Origin: Balanoglossus misakiensis
Taxonomy: Eukaryota; Hemichordata
Length of the DNA: 64,000 bases
Direction: 5' to 3'
Assembly (NCBI GenBank): GCA_040954595.2
Contig: CM082578.2
Location: 7,936,001-8,000,000, forward strand
Translations under genes and position numbers: made by a program
In this document: piece after piece, positions 23,850 through 52,449 of the stretch
Position numbering within the stretch: position 1 is the first letter of the stretch
How the letters are laid out: every line of letters begins with the position of its first letter
Notes under the pieces: generated by a model
Seen by the model: only the letters and a program-made list of their open reading frames with translations
Databases searched by the model: none
Told to the model about the DNA's origin: nothing

Positions 23850-26800
23850 CTAAAGGTAAGTAATGTCTAAATTAAGAATGTCGTCACGGAAATCGTCACT
23901 CGTTTTGCCAACCCCAGTATCTTGTACAACGTTTTCATTCTGGAAAATGTCTGGTGGAATGCCGTGTTTTGCAGCGTACCGTCTGAGCAGAGTCGTAGTA
24001 AGCTGAATAAAGAGCCAACAGCGATAAAGTGAAAAACAACATATACAATGATTACAAAAGATGTGTGGAAACGTCAAGTTCATTTTCAGCGGTTTAAAAA
24101 CAGAATTGAAAACATCAAAACCAGCCTCATCTTGATAACATCTGTATGAGTAACGCGTATACGATCTCGATTTGAATTAGAAGAACGTTTAACTCACGTC
24201 TGTGTAGGTTAGAGGCGTGGAGTTCGTTTTATCTCCGCTAATGACGTATACACCCTGTGGGGGTTTCGAGAGAAAACGACAATATTTAGTGATAACTGCT
24301 TAATGAGTGTGCAACATGTAAAGAGCAAGCCTGAAGCGAACCGTGGCCTGTGAGAGAGTCTAATTATACTTCGAGCATACCTCCAACGCAAACAATAAAA
24401 CAAAACTTACCCGCTTTTGATCTTCCGGGTCGATTGTCACGTGCTTCTGGCACGTACACACTGACCATAGCCTCGCACAACAAGAAATCGATGGAAGCAA
24501 ATTGAATGGCGGTTTTAAAACTGGCGAATCAAACCGCTCAAACCAGATGTTTGTTCGGAGGTATTTCCACTCCACGTCGATATTTTCCTATAGAGAATAT
24601 GATAGGCTTTTGGAGCTGATTTTATTGCGGGTATCGCAAACCCTGGGATAGCCTGCCCCATTGCAGCATGTATTGGACCGTTTGGTCGTCAATGTTTGTA
24701 CGTACATTGAAACGCGATTGGAAGTCCTTTTAATTGGATATTGTTGACGTATGGACATGATGTCTAAAATTATGCCCACCTGCCTGCTTTATTAATTTAG
24801 TAATATATCATACATGTACGTATGCTCACTTGAAAGATTAACCCCAAACGTGATACAGTTAGTTTAAACACGCATCCATCTATTTTGGGCTGCGCTCGTC
24901 TATTTTTTGCTGACAGATATGTGGTAAACGTTAGAAATTAAGGAAAATGTAATATCGCTCTCATATTTTCTGGCATACAAGCTGTATTGGTGTGCAGGTA
25001 GCCACATATACATGTACATAGGGAATACTGCACTTTGTTTTCTAACATTTTGTCATGCATGATTAAGCCAAATGTTAATGTGTGTAAAGATGAGCGGGCG
25101 GCCATTTCAATGTAAGCCGTTGTTAATCAAGGCTGGATGAATCAATCTTACAGACCCGAATTTTCCCAAGTTGTGTGTGTCCCCAGCCTCTTGCTGTTTA
25201 CATCTCACCACCCAAAACCGACAGCTTCACTGAGAATCAATACCCCCAACAATCCAAAAAGCCATCAATATTCAGGGTTTCACTTCAGCCAGTACTGTAC
25301 AAACCTCTTACCTTGAACTTGGAATACGTGTCTGACATCATTGCGATGCAAATATTCAAAAGTATGATGATGACGACAATTCCGAAACCGAAATACAAAA
25401 CGTAACCTGCCACCACGTAGTAGGCCGATACATCGGTATCTCTCGATACACCGGTTTCGTTCGACGTCGAATTACTGGTGATAATTACGGTCACTTCAAG
25501 GTTTGAGGAAGAATCAACGCCGAATATCACTGACATAAGCGTCATTACAGTTGACCAGAACCTAAGGGAGAAGGACAAATTATGCGAGCGTTTGCTCCAT
25601 GTAAAATTAAGCCATTATCCGGTCTATTCAATCCACTGAAGTTAACAATTGTCAGTCTGAAGCAATCATCTTTAGAAAGGTGCATATGAAGTTCGTATTT
25701 TAATTTTGTGCTGTACAAGCAAAACTTATACAATATCTACAGGCTATTGCATATAGTGACTATGATCATTGGTGCTGACGTCACGGTTGTAACACATTTC
25801 GGTACCTTCATTTGACTGGACACGATCCCTCCGGAGCAGGGAGATCTTAAGCTAAAGAAATTAGTCCTCACGTATATACTTACGAAGCAAACGAGCTGCC
25901 CTCAGCTCCAGAATAGAGGTAAAGGAAACCGACGGCAAACGAGGCAACCACGTGACAGAGAATAACGAAGAACTTGAGCACGTCGCTTTTCATGGCGGTG
26001 ACGAGCAGAAGCATCGGTCCGACAGAAGGAATGAGGTAGAGGAAGGACAGCGTGCGGAAACAAGCTACGGTGAGCGCCAGTGCCGCCATTGTCTCCCAGG
26101 AGGCGTACAGTTCGTCGCTGATTTCAGTCTCGCCAAGAATCAGCCTGCTCGTTAAGTCAGTGATGAAGGCCACAAAAATGAGAATATCTGTGAGGTTGCA
26201 AACCTCCGAGAAGAAAACTCGATAGCCGACGTCATGCATTCGCATGAGCGCGGCCAGCAACAGACCGATACCATGCAGAAGCGACAGAATCACGATCAGG
26301 TTGTACCCGGTGCCGTCAACATCGATGTTCAGCGACATGTTCAAGATGAGTTGGCACGCAACAAAAGTGCAATAAGAGACCGTTTCCATGATGTATTTGG
26401 CCTTGGGACCCTCCAGCAGATTTCGAATTGCACAACACGGAGCAACTGCGTATATAAGAGAGATGACGGGCAGCAGAAGGACATACACGAGCAAACAGTA
26501 GAAAAAGTACAGTATTGTCCATCGAAAGCCGTTCTTCATGTGCCATTTGGGTTGCCCCTCCAGCCACTTTTTCTTCAGCGTTTTCTGACACTTTCGATGA
26601 CCAAGAAACTATTTGAATAAACATTAGGAAATCTATGTTCAAGAGACTTTTTGTTCTGTGTATTAAATGCGATTTCTTGCTCTACTTCAAGCAACAGCTG
26701 CAGTCTAATGTAACCAGTACTCCACTTGTCAACATAGCCTGTATGACTTGTGTGTAATTGTTGAAAAATGAATTCTAGTCCGGACTTGAATTCGAATTTT

Positions 26801-29800
26801 ACACAATAACAATGCTGACTATACATATACATGTTGTGTTGATAACCTAAATACAGGGCTTTTCACCATGACAAGTTTCAGGAAGAAACTGCGGTGGATA
26901 CACAAAACAAAAATACTGGAAAAATGAAAGCGAAAAGTTATGAAACACTGCACCATAGACGTGGCATAAAACTTAAAGCATCTCCGTATACCTGTTTCTG
27001 TTCCCCTTTTATGGCCTTTTGCAGCAGTCGATACTTCGATCTAGAATCAGTCGCCCGTTCACCACGAATCAGTGCCGTGACTTCTTGAGTTGTGTAGCAG
27101 CAATCTAGGATGTCAACAGTAAACAGTTCCACTCGCCCCTTGAGTTCAAGGTATTCTTCCTGTAGTTTGGAGGCAAAAGGTCGGGCAGCAGTCACTATTT
27201 ACACTCAGGTACATGAACACATTTTTGCGTCGGTAAAATATTCGATTTACGGCACATTACTCTTTAGTTGTTTCACACCATGTTAGACACGGAAATCTTC
27301 AAATTCGGGGCATTGGTAGGCTTAGTGATTTAAAACAGCTGGTATTTTTCATGCGCTTTCAACATGGGCTATTTCATGAAATTGCCATGTCACCAGTCAA
27401 AAATACCAGTTTATTTACAATTTAAATTGCTTTGCCTATTTTTGTCTCTTTTGACGGTTTATTTTTGTTGTTTTTCCTGATTGTTATAAATAATAACTAG
27501 GGCAAAGCACACATTTTGCACACCACCCTGGGATAGCCTGCCCCATTGCAGCATGTATTGGACCGTTTGGTCGTCAATGTTTGTACGTACATTGAAACGC
27601 GATTGGAAGTCCTTTTAATTGGATATTGTTGACGTATGGACATGATGTCTAAAATTATGCCCACCTGCCTGCTTTATTAATTTAGTAATATATCATACAT
27701 GTACGTATGCTCACTTGAAAGATTAACCCCAAACGTGATACAGTTAGTTTAAACACGCATCCATCTATTTTGGGCTGCGCTCGTCTATTTTTTGCTGACA
27801 GATATGTGGTAAACGTTAGAAATTAAGGAAAATGTAATATCGCTCTCATATTTTCTGGCATACAAGCTGTATTGGTGTGCAGGTAGCCACATATACATGT
27901 ACATAGGGAATACTGCACTTTGTTTTCTAACATTTTGTCATGCATGATTAAGCCAAATGTTAATGTGTGTAAAGATGAGCGGGCGGCCATTTCAATGTAA
28001 GCCGTTGTTAATCAAGGCTGGATGAATCAATCTTACAGACCCGAATTTTCCCAAGTTGTGTGTGTCCCCAGCCTCTTGCTGTTTACATCTCACCACCCAA
28101 AACCGACAGCTTCACTGAGAATCAATACCCCCAACAATCCAAAAAGCCATCAATATTCAGGGTTTCACTTCAGCCAGTACTGTACAAACCTCTTACCTTG
28201 AACTTGGAATACGTGTCTGACATCATTGCGATGCAAATATTCAAAAGTATGATGATGACGACAATTCCGAAACCGAAATACAAAACGTAACCTGCCACCA
28301 CGTAGTAGGCCGATACATCGGTATCTCTCGATACACCGGTTTCGTTCGACGTCGAATTACTGGTGATAATTACGGTCACTTCAAGGTTTGAGGAAGAATC
28401 AACGCCGAATATCACTGACATAAGCGTCATTACAGTTGACCAGAACCTAAGGGAGAAGGACAAATTATGCGAGCGTTTGCTCCATGTAAAATTAAGCCAT
28501 TATCCGGTCTATTCAATCCACTGAAGTTAACAATTGTCAGTCTGAAGCAATCATCTTTAGAAAGGTGCATATGAAGTTCGTATTTTAATTTTGTGCTGTA
28601 CAAGCAAAACTTATACAATATCTACAGGCTATTGCATATAGTGACTATGATCATTGGTGCTGACGTCACGGTTGTAACACATTTCGGTACCTTCATTTGA
28701 CTGGACACGATCCCTCCGGAGCAGGGAGATCTTAAGCTAAAGAAATTAGTCCTCACGTATATACTTACGAAGCAAACGAGCTGCCCTCAGCTCCAGAATA
28801 GAGGTAAAGGAAACCGACGGCAAACGAGGCAACCACGTGACAGAGAATAACGAAGAACTTGAGCACGTCGCTTTTCATGGCGGTGACGAGCAGAAGCATC
28901 GGTCCGACAGAAGGAATGAGGTAGAGGAAGGACAGCGTGCGGAAACAAGCTACGGTGAGCGCCAGTGCCGCCATTGTCTCCCAGGAGGCGTACAGTTCGT
29001 CGCTGATTTCAGTCTCGCCAAGAATCAGCCTGCTCGTTAAGTCAGTGATGAAGGCCACAAAAATGAGAATATCTGTGAGGTTGCAAACCTCCGAGAAGAA
29101 AACTCGATAGCCGACGTCATGCATTCGCATGAGCGCGGCCAGCAACAGACCGATACCATGCAGAAGCGACAGAATCACGATCAGGTTGTACCCGGTGCCG
29201 TCAACATCGATGTTCAGCGACATGTTCAAGATGAGTTGGCACGCAACAAAAGTGCAATAAGAGACCGTTTCCATGATGTATTTGGCCTTGGGACCCTCCA
29301 GCAGATTTCGAATTGCACAACACGGAGCAACTGCGTATATAAGAGAGATGACGGGCAGCAGAAGGACATACACGAGCAAACAGTAGAAAAAGTACAGTAT
29401 TGTCCATCGAAAGCCGTTCTTCATGTGCCATTTGGGTTGCCCCTCCAGCCACTTTTTCTTCAGCGTTTTCTGACACTTTCGATGACCAAGAAACTATTTG
29501 AATAAACATTAGGAAATCTATGTTCAAGAGACTTTTTGTTCTGTGTATTAAATGCGATTTCTTGCTCTACTTCAAGCAACAGCTGCAGTCTAATGTAACC
29601 AGTACTCCACTTGTCAACATAGCCTGTATGACTTGTGTGTAATTGTTGAAAAATGAATTCTAGTCCGGACTTGAATTCGAATTTTACACAATAACAATGC
29701 TGACTATACATATACATGTTGTGTTGATAACCTAAATACAGGGCTTTTCACCATGACAAGTTTCAGGAAGAAACTGCGGTGGATACACAAAACAAAAATA

Positions 29801-30818
29801 CTGGAAAAATGAAAGCGAAAAGTTATGAAACACTGCACCATAGACGTGGCATAAAACTTAAAGCATCTCCGTATACCTGTTTCTGTTCCCCTTTTATGGC
29901 CTTTTGCAGCAGTCGATACTTCGATCTAGAATCAGTCGCCCGTTCACCACGAATCAGTGCCGTGACTTCTTGAGTTGTGTAGCAGCAATCTAGGATGTCA
30001 ACAGTAAACAGTTCCACTCGCCCCTTGAGTTCAAGGTATTCTTCCTGTAGTTTGGAGGCAAAAGGTCGGGCAGCAGTCACTATTTACACTCAGGTACATG
30101 AACACATTTTTGCGTCGGTAAAATATTCGATTTACGGCACATTACTCTTTAGTTGTTTCACACCATGTTAGACACGGAAATCTTCAAATTCGGGGCATTG
30201 GTAGGCTTAGTGATTTAAAACAGCTGGTATTTTTCATGCGCTTTCAACATGGGCTATTTCATGAAATTGCCATGTCACCAGTCAAAAATACCAGTTTATT
30301 TACAATTTAAATTGCTTTGCCTATTTTTGTCTCTTTTGACGGTTTATTTTTGTTGTTTTTCCTGATTGTTATAAATAATAACTAGGGCAAAGCACACATT
30401 TTGCACACCACAATGTATGTTCCTGTGCTGAATTTTTGATGTTATTAACCAAACTATAACGGATGAATGTATGTTCGTGTGTTTTTGTTTATGTGCAATA
30501 CGTGTGTTGAGCTTTTACATCTGGCGAGAGAAGAACTTCTTGATTGATTGAAGCTTTACCTTGGAGGTGTCTGCCACTTCCCTTGAATTGATCAGCTCGC
30601 ATATGTACTGAGAAAAGTCCAACGCTGATACCACTGGGTCATCGGAAGCCAAAAGCAGGTATGCGGGGCTGGACATAGCCCTGCATAGGCAAAGTCTCGT
30701 TTCATCTTCCAAGAGGTCTTCATTCAGTTCTACAAACAAATTAACACAGTGAATACTCGGCATTGCTCAGTATAGCGTATCTTCTCCCATAATTGGAAAA
30801 TACAAATATGTGCAAGTT

Positions 30819-30865
<47 letters not shown>

Positions 30866-33048
30866 GGACCTTACCATATGGTACAGGTAGCAGTCTCAGA
30901 CGAGGCGCACCTTTCTCTAACAATAATTGTACCATGTAAAAATCGTTGTTTTCAGCAGCCAGTTGCAGAGCTGTGATTTTTCTCATGTCCTGCAGACCAC
31001 AATCAAGGCTGATTTCCCAATTTTCTTCCTGAAAGACGCCGTGCGAAACAAATAGCTTCCATTTACTTCCGAGAATGAGAGTGTTTGCTCCAATAAGTTT
31101 ATCCACAATTAAAATGTTTCGTGCCTTCAAACAAAGAGATAGCCGATTTTTGCCATGTTTTAAGAAATGGAAGTTCATAAGCTAATATGATACTTGGGTC
31201 AAACTTTGTAACAGAAAGTCGACATTTCATTTTCTTCTATCTCTTACTACAAAAGTAACAGTGAACTGTCGACCTTTTACCTAGAACGCAATTACAATAT
31301 GATTTGACCCCTAGCACTAAGTAAAACCTATTTAAGGCAGCCAGATTGTTTACCTATACCTGTAGTGTATCTCGATGTAGGCCTACAATATTTTTTTCTA
31401 CGATTAGCGTATGCTTTTGCTTGTCGAGTGCAACATAGATTGCTAGCACACAACATGGCCATTGTAAGGGTTGACTTCCACAGCAATGCAGAGACAAAAC
31501 ATTCTATAACTGTCGTGACACACCGAGGCCATATGTTGTGTTCATACCTGAAAACAACACCGTATTTGATACAAAAGAGTTAGAGAATGGATCTGGCTTA
31601 TCCCTGCATATCACAATAGTTTTTTTCTGACGATTGAAAACTTATGAACATGAACAATAGGTGTGTGCTATATGTAATACAATATTTCTTTTGTGTTTAT
31701 CGCGTGCTATAGAAGTAGAATAGTCACTGATCGATGGCGTGAAAATGTAGGTTTCCCACTCTGTTTACACACGCAGCCACAAATTTACATGTTAATATTT
31801 ACAGAACCAATTTTTGAGTAATACTTGCATTATTGGCCATTTCTAAGGCTATGGAATATGATAACCACGCAATGCATCTGGGTAGGCTTGTACAAATGCG
31901 AATCAAAACACGCTGAATTCGTGGTGTAAGCGACCTAAAACCATACAATTTGAACTGAAACTCACGTCAACTTTACGGTTTATTTTTTAAAATCCTCATG
32001 TACCCGGTCGCTAATATCTATGATGATTAGCAGATATTTTGCTTTGCAGTTGTAAATATTGTGGGACGAAAAGTGATCCCCAATAAAACAAGTTTCAATG
32101 TGAGAAGCAAGAGAACGCACTCTATTGAACTTTCATTTTTTTAAATATTTGAGAGAAACACTTCTGTATTAAGAGAATCAGAGATCCTATAGTCATTGCA
32201 CACCAGGGGAATTAACTATCCAATTCCTGCTGGGAAATAGGAATTCCCATGTGGGCCTTCAACATCAGCAAATCGTCTAAACGGCAAATGCTCAGCTCTT
32301 CTATCAATTGCTCATCATATAACATGGCGTTGGAAAAGTATCGCCTGAAATAATCAGTCGAACAGAAAACGATCACATCGGGACATGTTTCACGTACTGA
32401 AATTACTTCAGCTATTAAGCCTGGCTTCATTTCCGTTCCAGTAATGCACCGTTATTATCTGTACTAATGTGTGGCAATTCTCCGACTAGTTTAAAATCCT
32501 GTGACTCCAAAACTACTGGCCGAATAGACAGACCAGTGTCTGATCTTGTTTACTCGGGGAGATCTGTGTACCACACGATTGAAGCGAAAGCGTTTACCAG
32601 ACGCTATTATTTTAAAAACGCTTTCAACCAAATAATCACTTTGGAGTCCACCACAAAATCGGTGTTCCAGGCTATATCAACAAAACTCTCTGGGCGGCGG
32701 GAAAATGGTTTGATTGAGTGAGAAGAGGTACCTAAAAATACAATGAATATTTCTCTGATGGGTCTAAATTCCGTAAACAAGTGAATCATAAATATATTTG
32801 ACTCTGAATGTACCGGTTTGTCATATTTTTCTTACGTCAAACTGTTTAACTAAAGTAATACGCATTTGCTAAATGCGTTTACTCAAATATCTGTTGTCAA
32901 GTTAGCATCTTACCTCCAGCATTGTTCTCGTTTTGGTGACGTCGCCCTTTCTAACCGCGTCGAGAAATTCGGCCTCAGGCGGTGTCAGCCTGGAAGAGCG
33001 CCGTTTTTTAGACGTGGATTTCCACTGGCATTGTGTCAGTCGGTCCAT
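23850..33048 (-). CDS. TRPC-like cation channel with internally duplicated exon block
   Basis: TRPC proteins are tetrameric, Ca2+-permeable channels of the plasma membrane, gated downstream of phospholipase C. Exons in transcript order: 32914-33048, 30875-31028, 30560-30729, then a block 29877-30044, 28769-29475, 28197-28446, its exact copy 26992-27159, 25884-26590, 25312-25561, then 24411-24587, 24198-24254, 23850-24002. Markers: N-terminal LTPPEAEFLDAVRKGDV, ankyrin ITALQLAAENNDFYMVQLLL, SSPAYLLLASDDP, TRP_2 motif (ELFTVDILDCCYTTQEV), the S1-S5 exon, pore FWSTVMTLMSVIFG, S6 LLNICIAMMSDTY, and the post-S6 EWKYLRTNIWFERF. All phases agree. With one block copy the protein is 656 residues; with both it is 1031 and stays in frame. 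The ATG at 33048 has a strong context. About 80 residues of ankyrin repeats expected between the first two exons were not found. The C-terminal tail is short and lacks an obvious CIRB region. Confidence 0.88.
24640..27525 (-). repeat. Tandem duplication, copy 1 (3' copy of TRPC core exons)
   Basis: This unit of 2,885 bases repeats head to tail at 27525-30411 with no difference that I can see, coding or intronic, and a constant offset throughout. It holds the exons 26992-27159 (TRP_2 domain), 25884-26590 (transmembrane) and 25312-25561 (pore and S6). Only two bases (AC) are shared at the three junctions (24640, 27525, 30410), so there is no long flanking homology. Confidence 0.97.
27526..30411 (-). 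repeat. Tandem duplication, copy 2 (5' copy of TRPC core exons)
   Basis: This is the second unit, nearer the gene's start. Exons 29877-30044, 28769-29475 and 28197-28446 are identical to those in the other copy. The first exon begins and the last exon ends in phase 0, so splicing across both units keeps the frame. It may be a very recent duplication or an assembly duplicate. Confidence 0.97.
30821..30866. repeat. (CAGA)n / (CTGT)n microsatellite beside a TRPC splice donor
   Basis: About eleven tetranucleotide units. In the transcript strand it reads CTGT and begins a few bases inside the intron, right after the donor (GTAAGG, 30869-30874) of the ankyrin exon. Confidence 0.95.
31029..32913 (-). 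other. TRPC-like first intron; expected ankyrin exon not found
   Basis: About 1.9 kb where TRPC genes normally encode further ankyrin repeats. A short open frame with a plausible acceptor occurs near 32213-32354 but it runs into a stop and does not resemble ankyrin sequence. Another near 32612-32696 also ends in a stop. I assign neither as an exon. Confidence 0.4.
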
Positions 33049-34756
33049 GTTGCCGTGGACAGTAATGCTAATGCCACAATAATGATGAACGTCCACTGTC
33101 CAACAAACTACAAAAAATGCCACCACGTCATCGACAACAGCAGAGACTGTGTTCAAAAGTAAGTCTTTAGGATTACAAAACAGTGCATATTACCAAAAAT
33201 AGCAACGCTGCAATGATCAGTTTCCAGGGGGTGTCGGGTGTCACATTCGCATGAATAATATTAAATATCGCGATTGATGGTCTTCGGGGGTAACCATACT
33301 TAGTGTGCTGGCAGGGTATGCAGTGACACCCACAGTTTTCTTTTAATTGCCACGTGGCCACCACGGGTCGACAAAAGATCGAGGAGTGAAATTATTAACA
33401 CATTATTAAACTTTAGTGACAGGGTATCCCTGGATAATGTACATCATCAGAGATGCTGTGCTTTAGCGCCCTCCTCCGTTCTCCGATGAAATAGTGAACG
33501 GTTGCCCATTTTGATAAACATAGTGGTTTAATTGTTTTTTACCCACAGCCATTAGTTTCTCGGGCTATTCCTCTATTTTCATATATGCTTTTTAGGAACC
33601 ACGTGCGCATATCCCGTTACCTTATTTACCAATCTGTCTCACCACGTGCGATGTATCAATATTCGATTTCCAGAAACAACACCCGTTACGAGTCTAAATA
33701 TTGTTTATTGTCTTTTCTCTCTAAGGTAAACAATGTCCTGTTGCCACCGGTGTGCAAAGCAGCAAACAGGTGATGCAATGCAAGCACAACAAGCTCCCGT
33801 TTCTTCCAGAAATCCATTTGCGTGTTTACGGGAACTAGTGCGTAGAGGGGAAATATTTCCTGAAATACCAATCAACCGTGCACATTCCGAGGTGTTTAAA
33901 ACTCAACTAAACGGGCAGAAATCACTGGCCAGTTCTTGTGATGAAGACAGCCCGGTACTGTGTCTGAAACAAAATCGGTTATAAAAATACCGCCACTGTA
34001 CAGCAAACCCTATTTTTACTGCAGTTCACTGGGTCGCTTGAAAGCAATCCAGCTCACGCGTTCAGAGTAGACGACAGGGGAGAAATTCTGGCCGATCAGA
34101 AGTCACCTTGTCGTACAATGGTCCTTCTTAGTACCTCCAATGCACAATACACAGAGTCTAAACACTGAACCTTGTATCGACTTTCGTTTGACGTTTGCAC
34201 TGTTCAACAAAGACCAGTGAGGTGTCGAGCGGTATACGCGCTGACTGCAACTTCTAAAATGTCTAGATGCCAAGTTTTCGTATAATCTTTGTGCGCCTAT
34301 ACCTATAGAATACATCAGTCTTGAACCGTCCTATTTTCTGTGCATGGGCTGTGGAGCGCCACTTCCGCAGTAGTGATGCCTGTTGGAAGATACTCGTAAG
34401 CTCTGATATATAATCATGCACGTTGTGATAGTTTGAAGTTTATGTATTGTTTTATTATTGCACACGCAGAGAGCTCTACTAACTCCAAGTTATATTTACT
34501 GCAGCCTTGTTTGTCAATCCTTTCTTCCAGAAAACTGACTCGCCGTAGGGGGCTTAATTAGTTTCTCATTGGCAGATAAGCCAGCAGCGCCAATCCCACA
34601 GTCCCTTTCGAGTGGCCGCAGTGCGCTTCACTCGTTGCCAGAAGCAGTCAGCTGGCCAAAAAAACTCTGCCGAGATCGCAGCCAGACTGCAACACGTTCG
34701 ACTACGCAAGGCGCAGTACATATTCTGTAGTTTTTTACAATTTTTATCAGAGTATC
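33049..34756. other. Divergent intergenic region between TRPC-like and WIF1-like genes
   Basis: About 1.7 kb shared by two head-to-head genes. It contains a short plus-strand open frame (33733-33984) with no recognisable domain and no support for being translated. No TATA-box promoter is evident. Confidence 0.5.
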
Positions 34757-51508
<16,752 letters not shown>

Positions 51509-52449
51509 TCCATATGGTCAACTTGGTGTCGACCTTTTCTTTAAATCTAAGAGTTTACATAAAGTATCAAGGTGATGGTAGCTTTATAGAATGGGTTTTT
51601 AAACAGACGTAAAACTTTCCTTCTGCTACGATTATTTACTATTGTATTATACTTCAAAAGTTACTGAATACAAGTGAGATGGAGTGAGGTAAAATATAAG
51701 TACAGTAGTACATGTAGTGTTAACCGTTTTTGCATGTTTTTCGCGACTGTTTTGTGTGGGAGTCTACTTGCACAATTATTGTAATGAAGTGTTTATGTTA
51801 CATGGTCTCACGTATGCAAGGTACTGTGACAGAACATTTATTCGTGGACAAATAAATCATTGGGAATTTCTTTCTTGACAACTGTGATTTCATAGTACCC
51901 TGGAATTACAAACCTTCAGTCCCATTATGAACCACATTTTTTTCAAGTGTGTTTACGTGTGCATGTTCTTGTGCACCGACTGAGGCCGCCCACTTGTAGC
52001 TGGGTTCCAATTTATTTGCATTCAGTTCAAAGCTTTGATTATATAGCGGGCGACTCGTCACTCTCAAAACTGCTGTTGATATTCACGTTTAATTTTACAC
52101 AGTGAAGATACACAGATTTTTTTCCCACTAAAAACGGTGAATGTTTATTTCACCAAATTGATTGAAAACTTGTAAACGCTATGTATAGTATTCAAAAGAC
52201 TTTTGCAACTTCAACATATTTCTGAGGATAAAAAATAAAAGCAGTACTTGCAACACTTCCCCGTCTCTATGGGTTCAACATATCGCATTTCCCGTTCCTC
52301 TTTCTCACAGACCACTTGAAGCGAAACCTTGAGGTACTGACATCTCAGTCTTAGTTGGAACCATTGCCAATGCAACGGCTTCAACAGAATACCCTTGGTA
52401 CTCTGACAAGATTACACTCGCAAATTTTGACGCTTTCTTTTTATTTCAC
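51509..52449. other. Convergent intergenic region between WIF1-like and FBXO7-like genes
   Basis: About 940 bases holding both 3' UTRs. A plus-strand AATAAA at 51851-51856 fits the WIF1-like mRNA. On the minus strand, TTTATT (AATAAA) near 52144 and 52011 could serve FBXO7. There is no other gene. Confidence 0.55.

Noticed and set aside
32213-32430. Possible extra TRPC exon (frame ending GIPISQQELDS)
   Set aside because: It has an acceptor but no donor before the stop codon and does not resemble ankyrin repeats.
32902-33156. Longer N-terminus for the TRPC-like protein beginning near 33156
   Set aside because: The codon there is TTG, not ATG. The ATG at 33048 has a strong context and directly precedes the conserved N-terminal motif.
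33733-33984. 83-residue plus-strand open frame between TRPC-like and WIF1-like genes
   Set aside because: No domain, no splice or promoter support, and its length is expected by chance.
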